From VAZQ01 sp035300505 (GTDB taxonomy: Bacteria; Pseudomonadota; Alphaproteobacteria; Rhizobiales; Xanthobacteraceae): a DNA stretch of 64,000 nt. The notes beneath the pieces are model-generated. The model was not told where the DNA came from. It was given only the letters and a program-made list of their open reading frames with translations, and did not search any database. Where the stretch lies: positions 1 through 64,000 of the forward strand of contig DATGVJ010000374.1 in NCBI GenBank assembly GCA_035300505.1, in the 5' to 3' direction. Shown here in pieces: positions 45,968-55,103 of this stretch (positions within the stretch are counted from its first letter, which is position 1; every line of letters starts with the position of its first letter). Position numbers and translations under genes: made by a program.

Positions 45968-46966
45968 CTACGCGATCCCCAACCTCGTCGCGATCGCGCG
46001 GCCCATGATCCAGTCCTTGTCTTCTTCCGACAAGAAGCTGAGTTCCTGCGTGAAATGCTCGATGCGCTGGCGATAGATCGCCTTGGCAAACGAATTGGTC
46101 ATGTCGGTGCCCCAGAAACAGCGGCGCGGACCAAACGCATCGAACAGGCGTTTGATGCTCTCCGTCATGTCGCGATAGGGATAAGGATCGAACGAGTAGG
46201 TCGGTGCCGACGACAGCTTGACCGAAACATTCGGATATCGCGCCAGCGCAACGGAATCGCTGATCGCCGCCGGAATCCTTCGCTCCTTTGCGATTTCCAG
46301 CGTCAGCCCCATGTGATCGATAATGAGTTGCAGACCGGGATGACGCTCGGCGATGCGGGCGAACTGTGGTGTCTGACCATTGGTCAGGAACATCACCGGA
46401 ATGCCGGCTTTCTCGGCCGCCGGCCAGAACCAATCCGCGGTTCCATTGGTCAACCAGACTGCCTGCGTACCATTGAAGGACACGCGAATGCCCTTCATTC
46501 CAGGCTGCTCTTTCCACTTCGGCAACAGGCCGGCGGAGTCGGGCTTCTCGATCGCGATGCGGCCCATGATCGCAAACCGATCCGGATGGCGTGCAACGGC
46601 CTCAAGCGCATAGTCGTTGCGATCGCCTTCCCAGGAAGGCGGCACGATGACGACACGATCGACACCGGCTTCGTTCATTATCGGCAGCAATTTTTCGACC
46701 GTGAATGGCTCAGGCAGTTGCGGCGTAGCGCCCGGCCGCCAAGGCCGGTCTGCTGTTGCTGGCTTCCAGAGGTGAACCTGCGCGTCGACGATCATGCGTT
46801 TGCGAGAACCAGTTTGTGGAGCAGGAGCCTGCTGCGAAGCAGCCGGCTGTGCAACAGCCGGCAAGCCGAAAGCCGTGAGCAGCACGCCGACGCCCGTTGC
46901 GGAACTGAGAAAAAGCCGGCGTGAAAATTGGAGTGATGTATCATCTGATTCATCACGCGCTGACAT
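45968..46966 (-). CDS. Tat-exported amidohydrolase (TIM-barrel metal hydrolase)
   Basis: 332 residues from the ATG at 46966, preceded by AGGAG. A twin-arginine signal (FSRRLFLSSATGVGVLLTAF) is followed by the amidohydrolase-2 pattern: 'MIVDAQVHLWKP' (metal site reduced to Q-H rather than H-X-H), 'HPDRFAIMGRI', 'GMKGIRVSF', 'LQLIIDHMG' and 'FWGTDMTNSF' with the late metal Asp. Relatives act on lactones or aromatic acids. Together with the nearby SMP-30 lactonase and binding proteins it hints at periplasmic catabolism, but this is inference. Confidence 0.85.
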   Translation of the reverse strand: MSARDESDDTSLQFSRRLFLSSATGVGVLLTAFGLPAVAQPAASQQAPAPQTGSRKRMIVDAQVHLWKPATADRPWRPGATPQLPEPFTVEKLLPIMNEAGVDRVVIVPPSWEGDRNDYALEAVARHPDRFAIMGRIAIEKPDSAGLLPKWKEQPGMKGIRVSFNGTQAVWLTNGTADWFWPAAEKAGIPVMFLTNGQTPQFARIAERHPGLQLIIDHMGLTLEIAKERRIPAAISDSVALARYPNVSVKLSSAPTYSFDPYPYRDMTESIKRLFDAFGPRRCFWGTDMTNSFAKAIYRQRIEHFTQELSFLSEEDKDWIMGRAIATRLGIA

Positions 46967-47039
46967 TGTCCGCTCCTGTGTTGAAACCGGCATTCTCTCC
47001 GAAGCAACTCATCACTCCATCAGCGCGATGAACCTTCCG

Positions 47040-47594
47040 TTACCGGCTGATGCGCGAAATCTTCGATCCTTCAAGCGTGAGATTATACATCAGCCCCTTC
47101 GAATCGAGGATGAACCCAATCACCGGGCTCGTGATCTTGTCGGTATCGATCGAGCCGCCGGCGCCGACCGTGATCAGGGTTACGGATCCATCGACCCCGA
47201 CCTTCCAGCCATCCATACCTTGGAACTTCGCAAGCGCCGCCGGTGCCATGAACATGATGACGACGGAACGCGCCTGGGCGCCGAGCTGGAAACCGACCGA
47301 CGCCGCGATCGTGTTGTAATAGCCGACCGTCCTGCCGCCGACCCGCATGGCGCCCTCGCCATACTCCCCGCCAACCCCCATGCCGGCCTTGACGACCGTC
47401 GGGAACACCAGGACCCCGGCCGCCTTGGCGGCCACGTTGCGGGTGCCGGGAATCTGGCGGAACAACCGGTCAAGCGTTGAACCCGCCCCGGCGTTGATCT
47501 CGCCCGCACTCGCGGCTTTGGCTGACGTGCTCGCACCCACCAGCGCGAAGGCGACGATCAAACCCGCACAGATTGATTTCCAAAATTGAAGCAC
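47040..47594 (-). CDS. SYLF-domain (YSC84-like) secreted lipid-binding protein
   Basis: 184 residues, GTG start after GGAGGGGAGCGCT. Signal peptide (LIVAFALVGASTSAKA). The SYLF domain is clear: 'AAKAAGVLVFPTVVKAGMGV', 'GGEYGEGAMRVGGRTVGYYN', 'ASVGFQLGAQARSVVIMFM', and the ending 'LTLEGSKISRI'. SYLF domains bind lipids such as phosphoinositides in eukaryotes; the bacterial role is unclear. Confidence 0.9.
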   Translation of the reverse strand: MLQFWKSICAGLIVAFALVGASTSAKAASAGEINAGAGSTLDRLFRQIPGTRNVAAKAAGVLVFPTVVKAGMGVGGEYGEGAMRVGGRTVGYYNTIAASVGFQLGAQARSVVIMFMAPAALAKFQGMDGWKVGVDGSVTLITVGAGGSIDTDKITSPVIGFILDSKGLMYNLTLEGSKISRISR

Positions 47595-47625
47595 AGCGCT
47601 CCCCTCCCCTTAATCCCGATAGCCG

Positions 47626-49135
47626 TCAATTCTTTGTTCTGGCCTGCGACACGGCCGCAAAGGCGTCGACGTGGCCGGCGCCAAAATCCTTCTCGCGTCC
47701 CTTGCCGAGCGTCTTGGCGGAGCGCGTCAACAGGCGGCGAACGTCAGCCGGCGTGAGCGAGGGGTTGCGTTCGATCAGCAAGGCTGCGACGCCGCTGACA
47801 TTCGCGGAAGCAACGGACGTCCCCCGTGGTGAATTGATAAGTGCCGCTTGGCGCGGCTACCAGCACGTCAACGCCAGGAGCCGCCACCGCGATATGAGAA
47901 CCACGATTGGCGCCCGCGAACAACGAGTCGCTGGCGTCGGTCGCCGTCACCGCAATCACATTCGGATCGGCTGCCGGAAAAAGTGGAGGCGAGCGCGGGC
48001 CCGCATTGCCGGCTGCCGCAATCAAAACGATGCCTTTGCGCGCCGTCTTTGCCAGCGCGTCCTTGAGGCGCGGATCAGCGGGCCCGGCGAAGCTCATATT
48101 GACGATGCGTGCGCCCTTCTCGGCCGCCCAATCCAAACCCTTGATGATGTTGAATGTCGTGCCTTCCGCGCTGTTGGACTTCGTGCTGAATGCCCGCACG
48201 GTCAACAGGGCCACACGCGGCGCGGTGCCAAGCACCGTGCGCCGCGACGCAATGGCGCCCGCCATGCCGGTGCCGTGCGGATGGGCGGTCGTATCATCGC
48301 TCGCGGCGTCCAGATTATCCACGACCGCGCCGGCAAGATCGGGATGCGATGCATCGACACCAGAATCGATGACCGCGACCAGAACGCGATTGCCGGTCGC
48401 CAGACGGTGCGCCTCCGAGAGGTGAAGTTTTTCCGGTGCATACTGGTCACCGCTCGCTGCCGGCAACGCACTCAATTCGGTCTGCGCGAGTTTAAAAAGA
48501 TGATTTGCCTGCGCCCCGGCGACCTCCGGATCGAAGCGCGATATGTTGACGATCACGGCCCCAACCGGAACATTGCTGTCGATCCGCCAGCGATGCAACG
48601 TGCGTCCCGTCAACCGAAAGGTTTTGGTCTCGACACGCGTCATCCGGTGAGCCGCCGCGATACGATTGAGCGTCGGCTCACCGACGTTCGCCGGAATGTC
48701 GAGGATGACCTCGTCGAACACATGTGGTGCGCCGGCCAGTGGAAGACTGAAGCCGTTGCGCAGCTGCGTCGTGACGGGCCCGGATTTCGGCGCAGGCCCG
48801 CGCGACGGCGGCAGATCGAACGGCTGTTGCGGCGGCAATGAAACCTGCCGCAACGGCGGGTCCGGCGGAAGCGAGCTGTGGTCCACGTCGGTCCGGTCAG
48901 GCGGCGTCCGGTCGCCAAATATCTTTGTGCCGAGGAACAGTCCCAAGACGCCGGCAGCCACGCCGCCGACCACGTACCAAATGACTTTGTTGTTGTTGTT
49001 GCCGCCGCCGCCGGACGGCCCGGGAGGCGGAGGAGGACAAAGGGAAGTGCATACCTGGGCCTGGGCAGCCCGAACGATCGACGAGACCGCCAAGACAGCG
49101 GCCAACAGCACGCGAATGAGTGTCGTCCTGGTCAT
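47626..49135 (-). pseudogene. subtilisin-family (S8) serine protease, frameshifted at the catalytic-serine motif
   Basis: From the ATG at 49135: signal peptide, a membrane helix (VIWYVVGGVAAGVLGLFLG), a Pro-rich stretch, a propeptide-like region, and the S8 domain with Asp in 'VLVAVIDSGVDASHPDLAG', His in 'TTAHPHGTGMAGAIA' and the oxyanion Asn in 'IAAAGNAGP'. At about 47822-47826 a run of five G's (minus strand) shifts the frame; with four G's the reading continues TTGTSVASANVSGVAALLIE to a normal end at 47626. As read, the serine is lost and translation ends at 47744. It may be a real mutation or a homopolymer sequencing error. Confidence 0.8.
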
Positions 49136-49587
49136 GGCTTGAAGAGCCCCCGCCAAATCCGCCAAAGAAGCGATACCCCGCTGTCACGATGGCATGGCGA
49201 AACTGTGTTTTCACCCGGCCATCTGTGGAACCAAGGAAATTCAGGCTCTAAATTGAGCCCGCCTCATTGGAATATCCCCGCGGCGGAGCTTATAGGTCCC
49301 CCAAATGAGAGTCACTACTTTCCGGCGAAGTCGCCGCCGCCAAGAGAAGCCGTCAGCCGACAAATAACCTACAAGGCTTTGCCACGAGTGCCACCGCAAA
49401 TCTGTCGTGCGCATAACTCTGCGCCCCAGCGTAAACTTAATGTTTCTGCTGCTGACAACCCTCCACAGCTTCCCCTTTTCGATCAGATTGGCGCGCAACT
49501 CGCGGGACCACCTTCGATTGTTGGGAACTGAGAGCCGGCTCCCGCGTTAAGTATTGTGCACAAACTCTTAGAAGAGGGAGTTGCAAG
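49136..49587. other. 452-base divergent gap
   Basis: Between the protease and a plus-strand small membrane protein gene. Both promoters should lie here. No coding frame with a good start and no strong hairpin was seen. Confidence 0.35.
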
Positions 49588-49929
49588 ATGATCCGTGATC
49601 CACAGAACATTTCCCCCGTCGAACCGACGTACCGTGACCCGAACATCGATCCAACTGCAGACCCGCGTTATGAAGCGCGCAAGGGCATGGATGCCGGAAC
49701 TATTGTGGGTATAGCGTTAGGTCTTGTCATGCTTCTCGCAGCGGGTGCTGTGTGGATATTCGCGCCGGAAAAAACGACGACAGCCATCAATCCACCACCG
49801 ACGACGACAGGTCAGGGCAATACCTTGCCGCAAACGCGGCCCGCTCCGGCACCGGCAACTTCGCCTGCGGCTCCGTCAGCGCCCGACACGAATCCCGGCG
49901 TCGATGGATCGCCTGCGATGAAGAAATAA
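49588..49929 (+). CDS. small single-pass membrane protein with Pro/Ala/Thr-rich tail
   Basis: 113 residues with GAGGGAG upstream. A polar, Pro-containing N terminus (MIRDPQNISPVEPTYRDPNI) leads into one helix (AGTIVGIALGLVMLLAAGAV), then a low-complexity tail rich in Pro, Thr and Ala ending SPAMKK. Similar small proteins occur in Bradyrhizobiaceae; I know no function. Confidence 0.7.
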   Translation: MIRDPQNISPVEPTYRDPNIDPTADPRYEARKGMDAGTIVGIALGLVMLLAAGAVWIFAPEKTTTAINPPPTTTGQGNTLPQTRPAPAPATSPAAPSAPDTNPGVDGSPAMKK

Positions 49930-49963
49930 GGTCCCGTTCACGAAGCTAATTTTTTGACAAAAC

Positions 49964-49993
49964 GGCCGGCCCCACGAGGTCGAGGGGCCGGCC
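49964..49993 (-). terminator. strong hairpin between convergent genes
   Basis: Perfect 10-base stem GGCCGGCCCC ... GGGGCCGGCC with a 10-base loop, lying between the small membrane protein and the heme-binding gene. On the minus strand it is followed by GTTTTGTC; it may serve both genes. Confidence 0.7.
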
Positions 49994-50006
49994 TGTCGGA
50001 GTTGGG

Positions 50007-50498
50007 TTACTTCAGTTGATCCGCAACCTTGTCGAGGCCGGCCTTGACGCAGGCTTCGTCCTTGTCGCCGCCGGGTGCACCGGAAGCACCGGCCGCGCCG
50101 ATCGTCACATTGCCGACGTTGATCGGCAGCGCGCCGCGCGCCGGGATCATGTTGCCCAGGCGCAGCGCGCCTGCGTTGGGTGTCTTGGCGACGTTTTCGG
50201 CAAACTGGCCAGAGGGGATGCGCTGCCCGCGCGAAGCCAGCGCCTTGCGCATGGAATTCTCCATGGTGTGCGGGCCGGTATTGTCGCCGCGCATCGCGAC
50301 CAGGATTTCGCCCATATTGCCGATCACGTGCACGGACACGTTATAGCCCTGCTGCTTGCAGGTCTCGATGGCGGTCTGGGCGATCGTGACGGCAATCGGA
50401 AGCGAGAGTTGCTTGGTGGTGAGGAGCTGCGCATTTGCGCCGCTGGTGGCGCAGCAAGCGAGAGCGAGGGCAGCGATACCGCATGCGGTTTTGATCAT
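50007..50498 (-). CDS. GlcG/HbpS-like heme-binding family protein, paralog 1
   Basis: 163 residues from the ATG at 50498, preceded by AGGGAG. Signal peptide (ACGIAALALACCATSGANAQ). The fold is recognised by 'ETCKQQGYNVSVHVIGNMGE', 'RGALPINVGNVTIGAAGASG' and 'GGDKDEACVKAGLDKV', the last being the family end motif. Streptomyces HbpS binds heme and senses redox stress; GlcG relatives have no firm function. A paralog is encoded directly upstream, 75 bases away. Confidence 0.88.
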   Translation of the reverse strand: MIKTACGIAALALACCATSGANAQLLTTKQLSLPIAVTIAQTAIETCKQQGYNVSVHVIGNMGEILVAMRGDNTGPHTMENSMRKALASRGQRIPSGQFAENVAKTPNAGALRLGNMIPARGALPINVGNVTIGAAGASGAPGGDKDEACVKAGLDKVADQLK

Positions 50499-50573
50499 GA
50501 TGTTATTCTCCCTGATGCCAGCCATGATGCCGGACTGGCGATGAATCTGTTCAACGGTGATTGCGGTGCCGGA

Positions 50574-51077
50574 TTACTTGAGGTCGTCCTTGACCTTGTC
50601 GATACCGGCCTGGGCGCAGACCTCGTCCTTGTCACCGCCCGGCGCACCGGAGATGCCAACCGAGCCGATTGTTTCTTCGCCGATCTTGATCGGCAAAGCG
50701 CCGCGGGCCGCCACGATGTTGGCAAGCATCAACTGCGCGGCAACCGGATTCTGGCCGACGTTATCGGCAAACTTGCCGGATTCGATGCGGAAGGTGCGCG
50801 ACGTATAGGCCTTCTTGAACGAATTCTCGTAGGTGTTGACGCCCGCCAAGGGATTGCGAATACCCACGATCGTCTCGGCGTTGCGGCCCAGCACATGGAC
50901 CGAGACGTTGTAGCCAGCTGCCTTACAGTTGTCGATCGCGGTCATCGCAATCGTCGTCGCCATGGCGATCGATATATCCTTGTGCGCGAGAACCTGGGCA
51001 TTCGCGGAATTCACGAAGCCTGCGGCGAGGGTCGCCGCCAATGCCAGCCCTGCGGCACGACACGTTGTTTGAGACAT
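50574..51077 (-). CDS. GlcG/HbpS-like heme-binding family protein, paralog 2
   Basis: 167 residues with GGAGTGA upstream. Signal peptide (GLALAATLAAGFVNSANAQ). It shares 'IDNCKAAGYNVSVHVLGRNA', 'RGALPIKIGEETIGSVGISG' and 'GGDKDEVCAQAGIDKVKDDL' with paralog 1. The two genes are co-oriented and probably one transcript, arisen by tandem duplication. Roughly half of the residues are shared, so the duplication is old. Confidence 0.88.
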   Translation of the reverse strand: MSQTTCRAAGLALAATLAAGFVNSANAQVLAHKDISIAMATTIAMTAIDNCKAAGYNVSVHVLGRNAETIVGIRNPLAGVNTYENSFKKAYTSRTFRIESGKFADNVGQNPVAAQLMLANIVAARGALPIKIGEETIGSVGISGAPGGDKDEVCAQAGIDKVKDDLK

Positions 51078-51396
51078 TGAGTCACTCCTCCGGTTTTATG
51101 CCGAACGATCACGTGAACTCCGCGACCGCGGCGGTTGGTATTTCATTCTATACTGTCGACAGCCACGAAGAAGTCGCAACGAAGATGTCACCTGGACATT
51201 CGACTAATCGCCGCAAATCTCGGGGCTGCCACCAGCTTGGACGTTGCTGGGGTATGGCAGCTTACTCCGGCCCGTCGCACAAGCCAACCTGGACATGGAA
51301 ACTTCGGTGTGGCCGGACGGACGCCCGTCCGGACGGCGTTACAGGGGGGCGCAGCCGCTCTAGCCTGTAAACCCTTGGTAGCCCCCTGCCCCCAGG
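51078..51396. other. 319-base gap between msrB and the heme-binding genes
   Basis: Contains a GC-rich hairpin at about 51313-51336 (ccggacgg...cccgtccgg) without T-run that may end msrB transcription. No gene supported. Confidence 0.35.
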
Positions 51397-51798
51397 TCAT
51401 TCCGGCTTGAAATTCATCGCCACGCCATTGATGCAATAGCGCAAATGCGTGGGCGGCGGGCCGTCCTCGAAGACATGGCCGAGATGACCGCCGCAGCGGC
51501 TGCAATGCACTTCGGTACGGACCATGCCGTGGGTGCGATCCACCGTATTCTCGGTCGACCCCGCCTCCGGATCGTTGAAGCTTGGCCAGCCGGTGCCGCT
51601 TTCGAACTTTTTCTTGGAAACAAACAAGGCTTGATCGCAGCCGGCGCAGTAAAACGTGCCGGCGCGCTTTTCGTAATTGAGCGCGCAGCTGCCGGGCCGC
51701 TCGGTCGCGTGGTGGCGAAGGACCTGATATTGCTCGGGGGTCAGCAGACGACGCCACTCCTCGTCCGTGTGCGTGACCGCATACTGCTTGTCGACCAT
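51397..51798 (-). CDS. msrB: peptide-methionine (R)-S-oxide reductase
   Basis: 133 residues with CGGAG upstream. Reduces the R form of methionine sulfoxide in proteins. The zinc site is complete: C51, C54, C99 and C102 (CAGC and CSRC). Catalytic C122 lies in 'LRYCINGVAMNF', and the substrate pocket motif is 'FESGTGWPSF'. There is no signal peptide, so it is cytoplasmic. A perfect 24-base palindrome 27 bases upstream of the start may be an operator. Confidence 0.97.
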   Translation of the reverse strand: MVDKQYAVTHTDEEWRRLLTPEQYQVLRHHATERPGSCALNYEKRAGTFYCAGCDQALFVSKKKFESGTGWPSFNDPEAGSTENTVDRTHGMVRTEVHCSRCGGHLGHVFEDGPPPTHLRYCINGVAMNFKPE

Positions 51799-51824
51799 TT
51801 TCTTTACTCCGCGCCGGGGGGTGT

Positions 51825-51848
51825 AAGAAAATATAGTTATATTTTCTT
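51825..51848. promoter_or_regulatory. AT-rich perfect palindrome upstream of msrB
   Basis: Arms AAGAAAATATA and TATATTTTCTT around GT, in otherwise GC-rich DNA. It lies 27-50 bases before the msrB start and 33 bases after the stop of the preceding transporter gene. It could be a regulator site for msrB or a transcription end for the transporter. Confidence 0.45.
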
Positions 51849-51880
51849 GTTTGTCTCAAGAACTTTGTACGAACTCGAAC

Positions 51881-53356
51881 TCAGGCCGCAGGTCCATGCA
51901 AGGGCCGCTCTTCAAGCAGGATCACGGCGACCAGTCCAATGATCGAAACTGCCAACGCCGCCACGAAGACATAGCGGAACACTTGCCCAACCGCGACCCC
52001 ACTCGCGCCTGCTTGCGTCACCGTCAATTCGACACCGATGCCGCCGCGCTCCGGCGTAACGCCGAGGCCGGCAAGCAATATCGCCCCCATGATTGCGACC
52101 ACCAAGGCGCTCGCCAGCGCGCGAAAGAAGTTCATCGCGCCGGTCGCAGTCCCAACGTCGCGGCGCTCCACTGCATTTTGGATCGACACGGTCGCAATGG
52201 GAAATACCGAGCCGACGCCGAGGCCGATCACACCAGTGATAAAAATCACCCAGCCAAGCTGCATCTCCGGCCAGCAGGCGAGCGCCGCAACCGCAATGGT
52301 CGCGAGCGTCATTCCGATCGTGGGAGAAATCTTGTAGTGGGGGAGATGCATCATCGCTCGTCCCGACAGCATCGAACCGGGCGTGGTGAGCACGATGACG
52401 GGAACGAGCGCGAGACCGGATTGCGTGGCGCTGAGCTTGTGCACGACCTGATAGTAGAGCGGCATGTAGATCATGAACCCTGTCATCATGCCGAGCGCGC
52501 AGGACGTCGCCGTCGTGCCCACACGCATCACCGGATTGGCCAATACGCCGAGCGGCAGGAACGGCTCATCGACGCGGTGAAGCCACCACGAAAACCCAAG
52601 GGTGAAAACAATCGAAAGAAGCAGCAACACAAGGATCGTGGACGAGATCCAGGGAACACGCGTGCCGCCCGAGGTCAGCACCAAGAGAAGCGCCACGGCA
52701 GCAAGGATCATCAAACTCGCCCCGATGATGTCGAGCCGATGCGAGCGCCCCTGCGGCGGCAGGCGCTTCATGGCCGTCGAGGAGAGCCACGCAGCGCACA
52801 GGCCGAGCGGTACATTGAGCCAGAAGATCCATGACCAGTGCCATTTGTCTGCGATGACGCCGCCCAGCACCGGCCCCACCACTCCGGCTGCAATCCAGGC
52901 GGTGCCCATATAGGCTTGATATCTGCCGCGCTCGCGCGGCGCGACCATATCGGCGACCGTCGTTTGCACCATCGGCGTGATGCCGCCGCCGCCGATCCCC
53001 TGCAGCACCCGCCCGGCGATGAGGACCGCCATGCTGGATGCCACGGCCGACAGCGCGGATCCCGCAATGAACAGGCCGAGCGCAACCAGCATCATGACGC
53101 GACGACCATGAATATCGGAGAGTTTGCCATAAAGCGGCGCCACCACCGTCGACGATAGCAGGTAGGCGATGATCACCCAGGAGAGATTCTGGAAATCGTC
53201 AAGCTCGCGTCCGATGGTCGGCAGCGCACTAGCCACGATGGTCTGGTTCACGGCCGAGAGGAACCCACCCATCATGAGTGCGTAAAAAATCCGGCGGATA
53301 TCCTTGCGGGACAACGGCGGCGCGGCCCCACCTCCACGCTCCTGCAACGGACTCAT
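51881..53356 (-). CDS. DHA2-type MFS multidrug exporter, second of pair
   Basis: 491 residues from the ATG at 53356, which overlaps the stop of the upstream exporter (ATGA). Fourteen helices are expected for DHA2. Motif A is 'GKLSDIHGRRVMML', motif C-like 'GTAWIAAGVVGPVLGGVIAD', and the helix 1 motif 'LSAVNQTIVASALPTIGREL' is typical. It likely expels lipophilic compounds by proton antiport. No dedicated regulator is adjacent. Confidence 0.9.
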   Translation of the reverse strand: MSPLQERGGGAAPPLSRKDIRRIFYALMMGGFLSAVNQTIVASALPTIGRELDDFQNLSWVIIAYLLSSTVVAPLYGKLSDIHGRRVMMLVALGLFIAGSALSAVASSMAVLIAGRVLQGIGGGGITPMVQTTVADMVAPRERGRYQAYMGTAWIAAGVVGPVLGGVIADKWHWSWIFWLNVPLGLCAAWLSSTAMKRLPPQGRSHRLDIIGASLMILAAVALLLVLTSGGTRVPWISSTILVLLLLSIVFTLGFSWWLHRVDEPFLPLGVLANPVMRVGTTATSCALGMMTGFMIYMPLYYQVVHKLSATQSGLALVPVIVLTTPGSMLSGRAMMHLPHYKISPTIGMTLATIAVAALACWPEMQLGWVIFITGVIGLGVGSVFPIATVSIQNAVERRDVGTATGAMNFFRALASALVVAIMGAILLAGLGVTPERGGIGVELTVTQAGASGVAVGQVFRYVFVAALAVSIIGLVAVILLEERPLHGPAA

Positions 53357-54855
53357 TCCGGCTCCCGTGCGCGGACGTACGGACCGCCCAATGGGCGTTC
53401 TTCGATGACCGCGACTGCGATACATGCAAGCCCAAGAAAGAACGCAGCCGCCACGAAGACCAGCCGAAACTTTTGTGCAAGCTCACTTGCCGACGCACCC
53501 GCGTTAGCCATTTTGTCGAGCGTGCCGCCAGGCACGGCCACATCGAGCCCGGAGAGCACAATCGCCGCGAACGCTGCCACGATGATTGCACCTCCAAGCG
53601 ACCGAAAGAAGTTCAGTGTCCCGGTCGCGATGCCGAATTGATGCGGCAATACCGCATTCTGAACGATCACAGTGGTCGTCGGATACATAGGGCCCATCCC
53701 TATTCCGGCGAGAGTCATAAAAGCCGTGACCGCAACCAGCGACCAACCGGACGGCCAGATCGCCAGCAGGACCAAAACCACGACGGCGAGCGGCGCGGCA
53801 TAAACCGGGACGCGCTTGTAGTGTTGCACCCGAACGATCAGGCGTCCCGCGAGCAACGATCCGAGCGTTGCGCCGCCCATGAAGCCGATAAGTACAATAC
53901 CAGAAGCGCTGGCCGAAAGACCCAAGACCAGTTCGATATAGAGTGGGATGAAGATCGACAGGCCGATAATCGTGCCGATGCTGAAGAAGCCCGCGATCAC
54001 AATGCCGCATATCACGGGTTCGCGCAGCACCGACAGCGGGATGAACGGCTCCGGCGCCCGGATGAGGCGCCACCAGAAGCCGATCCACAACAACGCCGAG
54101 GCGCCGAAAAGAAACCCGATCGGCAGCGAAATCCATGGATAGCGTATCCCACCCCAACTCAATGCCAAAAGTAATACGACCGTGGCGGCGACCATCGCGG
54201 CAGCGCCGACTAGGTCGAGCCGGTGGGGCCGGTCATTGCGCGGCAGCCGGCGTAGCGCGCGATCGGTCATGACCAGAGCCGCAACTCCCAACGGCAGGTT
54301 GATCCAGAAGATCAACGACCAATGCAAGTGGTCCGTGAAAAAGCCCCCGAGGACAGGCCCAATGATGCTCGCCGCCATGAACATCGTCGAGGAATAGCCT
54401 TGAACGATTGGGCGCTCGCGCGGGCTCAACAAATCGGCGATCACGGTTTGCGCAAGCGGCAAGAGTCCGCCGCCACCGAGTCCCTGGAGCGCCCGTCCGG
54501 CGATGAGAAGTGGCACGGTGGGCGCGACCGCACAGCCCAGCGACCCTGCAATGAATATGCCGATGCTGATCAGCATCATGCGGCGCCGGCCATAAATGTC
54601 GGAAAGCTTGCCGAACAGCGGCGTCGCCACTGTGGCGCTGATGAGATAGGCGGTCACAACCCACGAAAGGTTCTCGACATCGCCGAGTACCCGCCCCATC
54701 GTAGGCAAGGCCGGTGCCACGATGGTCTGTTCGAGCGCGGAGAGAAACATCGCCAGCATGATGCCGAAGATGATCGAGAGCGCAGCTGCGTGACTTTGCC
54801 CCAACGCAGGCCCGACATTGCTCGTCTCATCGGACTGCCGGTTTGAATCGTTCAT
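53353..54855 (-). CDS. DHA2-type MFS multidrug exporter, first of pair
   Basis: 500 residues from the ATG at 54855; a GTG at 54870 is possible. Helix 1 motif 'LSALEQTIVAPALPTMGRVL', motif A 'GKLSDIYGRRRMML', and 'MFMAASIIGPVLGGFFTD'. It is homologous to the downstream exporter along its length, and both end in a similar 'IEERPLGGP/LEERPLHGP' tail. The overlapping stop and start suggest equal translation of the two proteins. Confidence 0.9.
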   Translation of the reverse strand: MNDSNRQSDETSNVGPALGQSHAAALSIIFGIMLAMFLSALEQTIVAPALPTMGRVLGDVENLSWVVTAYLISATVATPLFGKLSDIYGRRRMMLISIGIFIAGSLGCAVAPTVPLLIAGRALQGLGGGGLLPLAQTVIADLLSPRERPIVQGYSSTMFMAASIIGPVLGGFFTDHLHWSLIFWINLPLGVAALVMTDRALRRLPRNDRPHRLDLVGAAAMVAATVVLLLALSWGGIRYPWISLPIGFLFGASALLWIGFWWRLIRAPEPFIPLSVLREPVICGIVIAGFFSIGTIIGLSIFIPLYIELVLGLSASASGIVLIGFMGGATLGSLLAGRLIVRVQHYKRVPVYAAPLAVVVLVLLAIWPSGWSLVAVTAFMTLAGIGMGPMYPTTTVIVQNAVLPHQFGIATGTLNFFRSLGGAIIVAAFAAIVLSGLDVAVPGGTLDKMANAGASASELAQKFRLVFVAAAFFLGLACIAVAVIEERPLGGPYVRAREPE

Positions 54856-55103
54856 GGGTTGCTGTCGCACGGCCTCACCGCAAGGCGCAAGTTCGCGCTT
54901 AGCTTCCGTTCTGGTCGCCCAGACGAGGCACGGGGCTGATTTGCCCTTAGACCATCGTATTCTTGCGTGTGGACTGGACGGTCGTTGGCCGTCGTTGGCC
55001 GGATGGTGCCTTGACTATACAACCCCAATGGGGTACCTGAACGTATGCGCCGTCAACCTGTTTCTGTGATCGAGTTTGCCGGGTACGGCGGCGCGCAAGC
55101 GAG

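Noticed and set aside
49241..49498. 85-codon minus-strand open frame in the gap near 49.3 kb
   Set aside because: No start context or family resemblance; frame is by chance.
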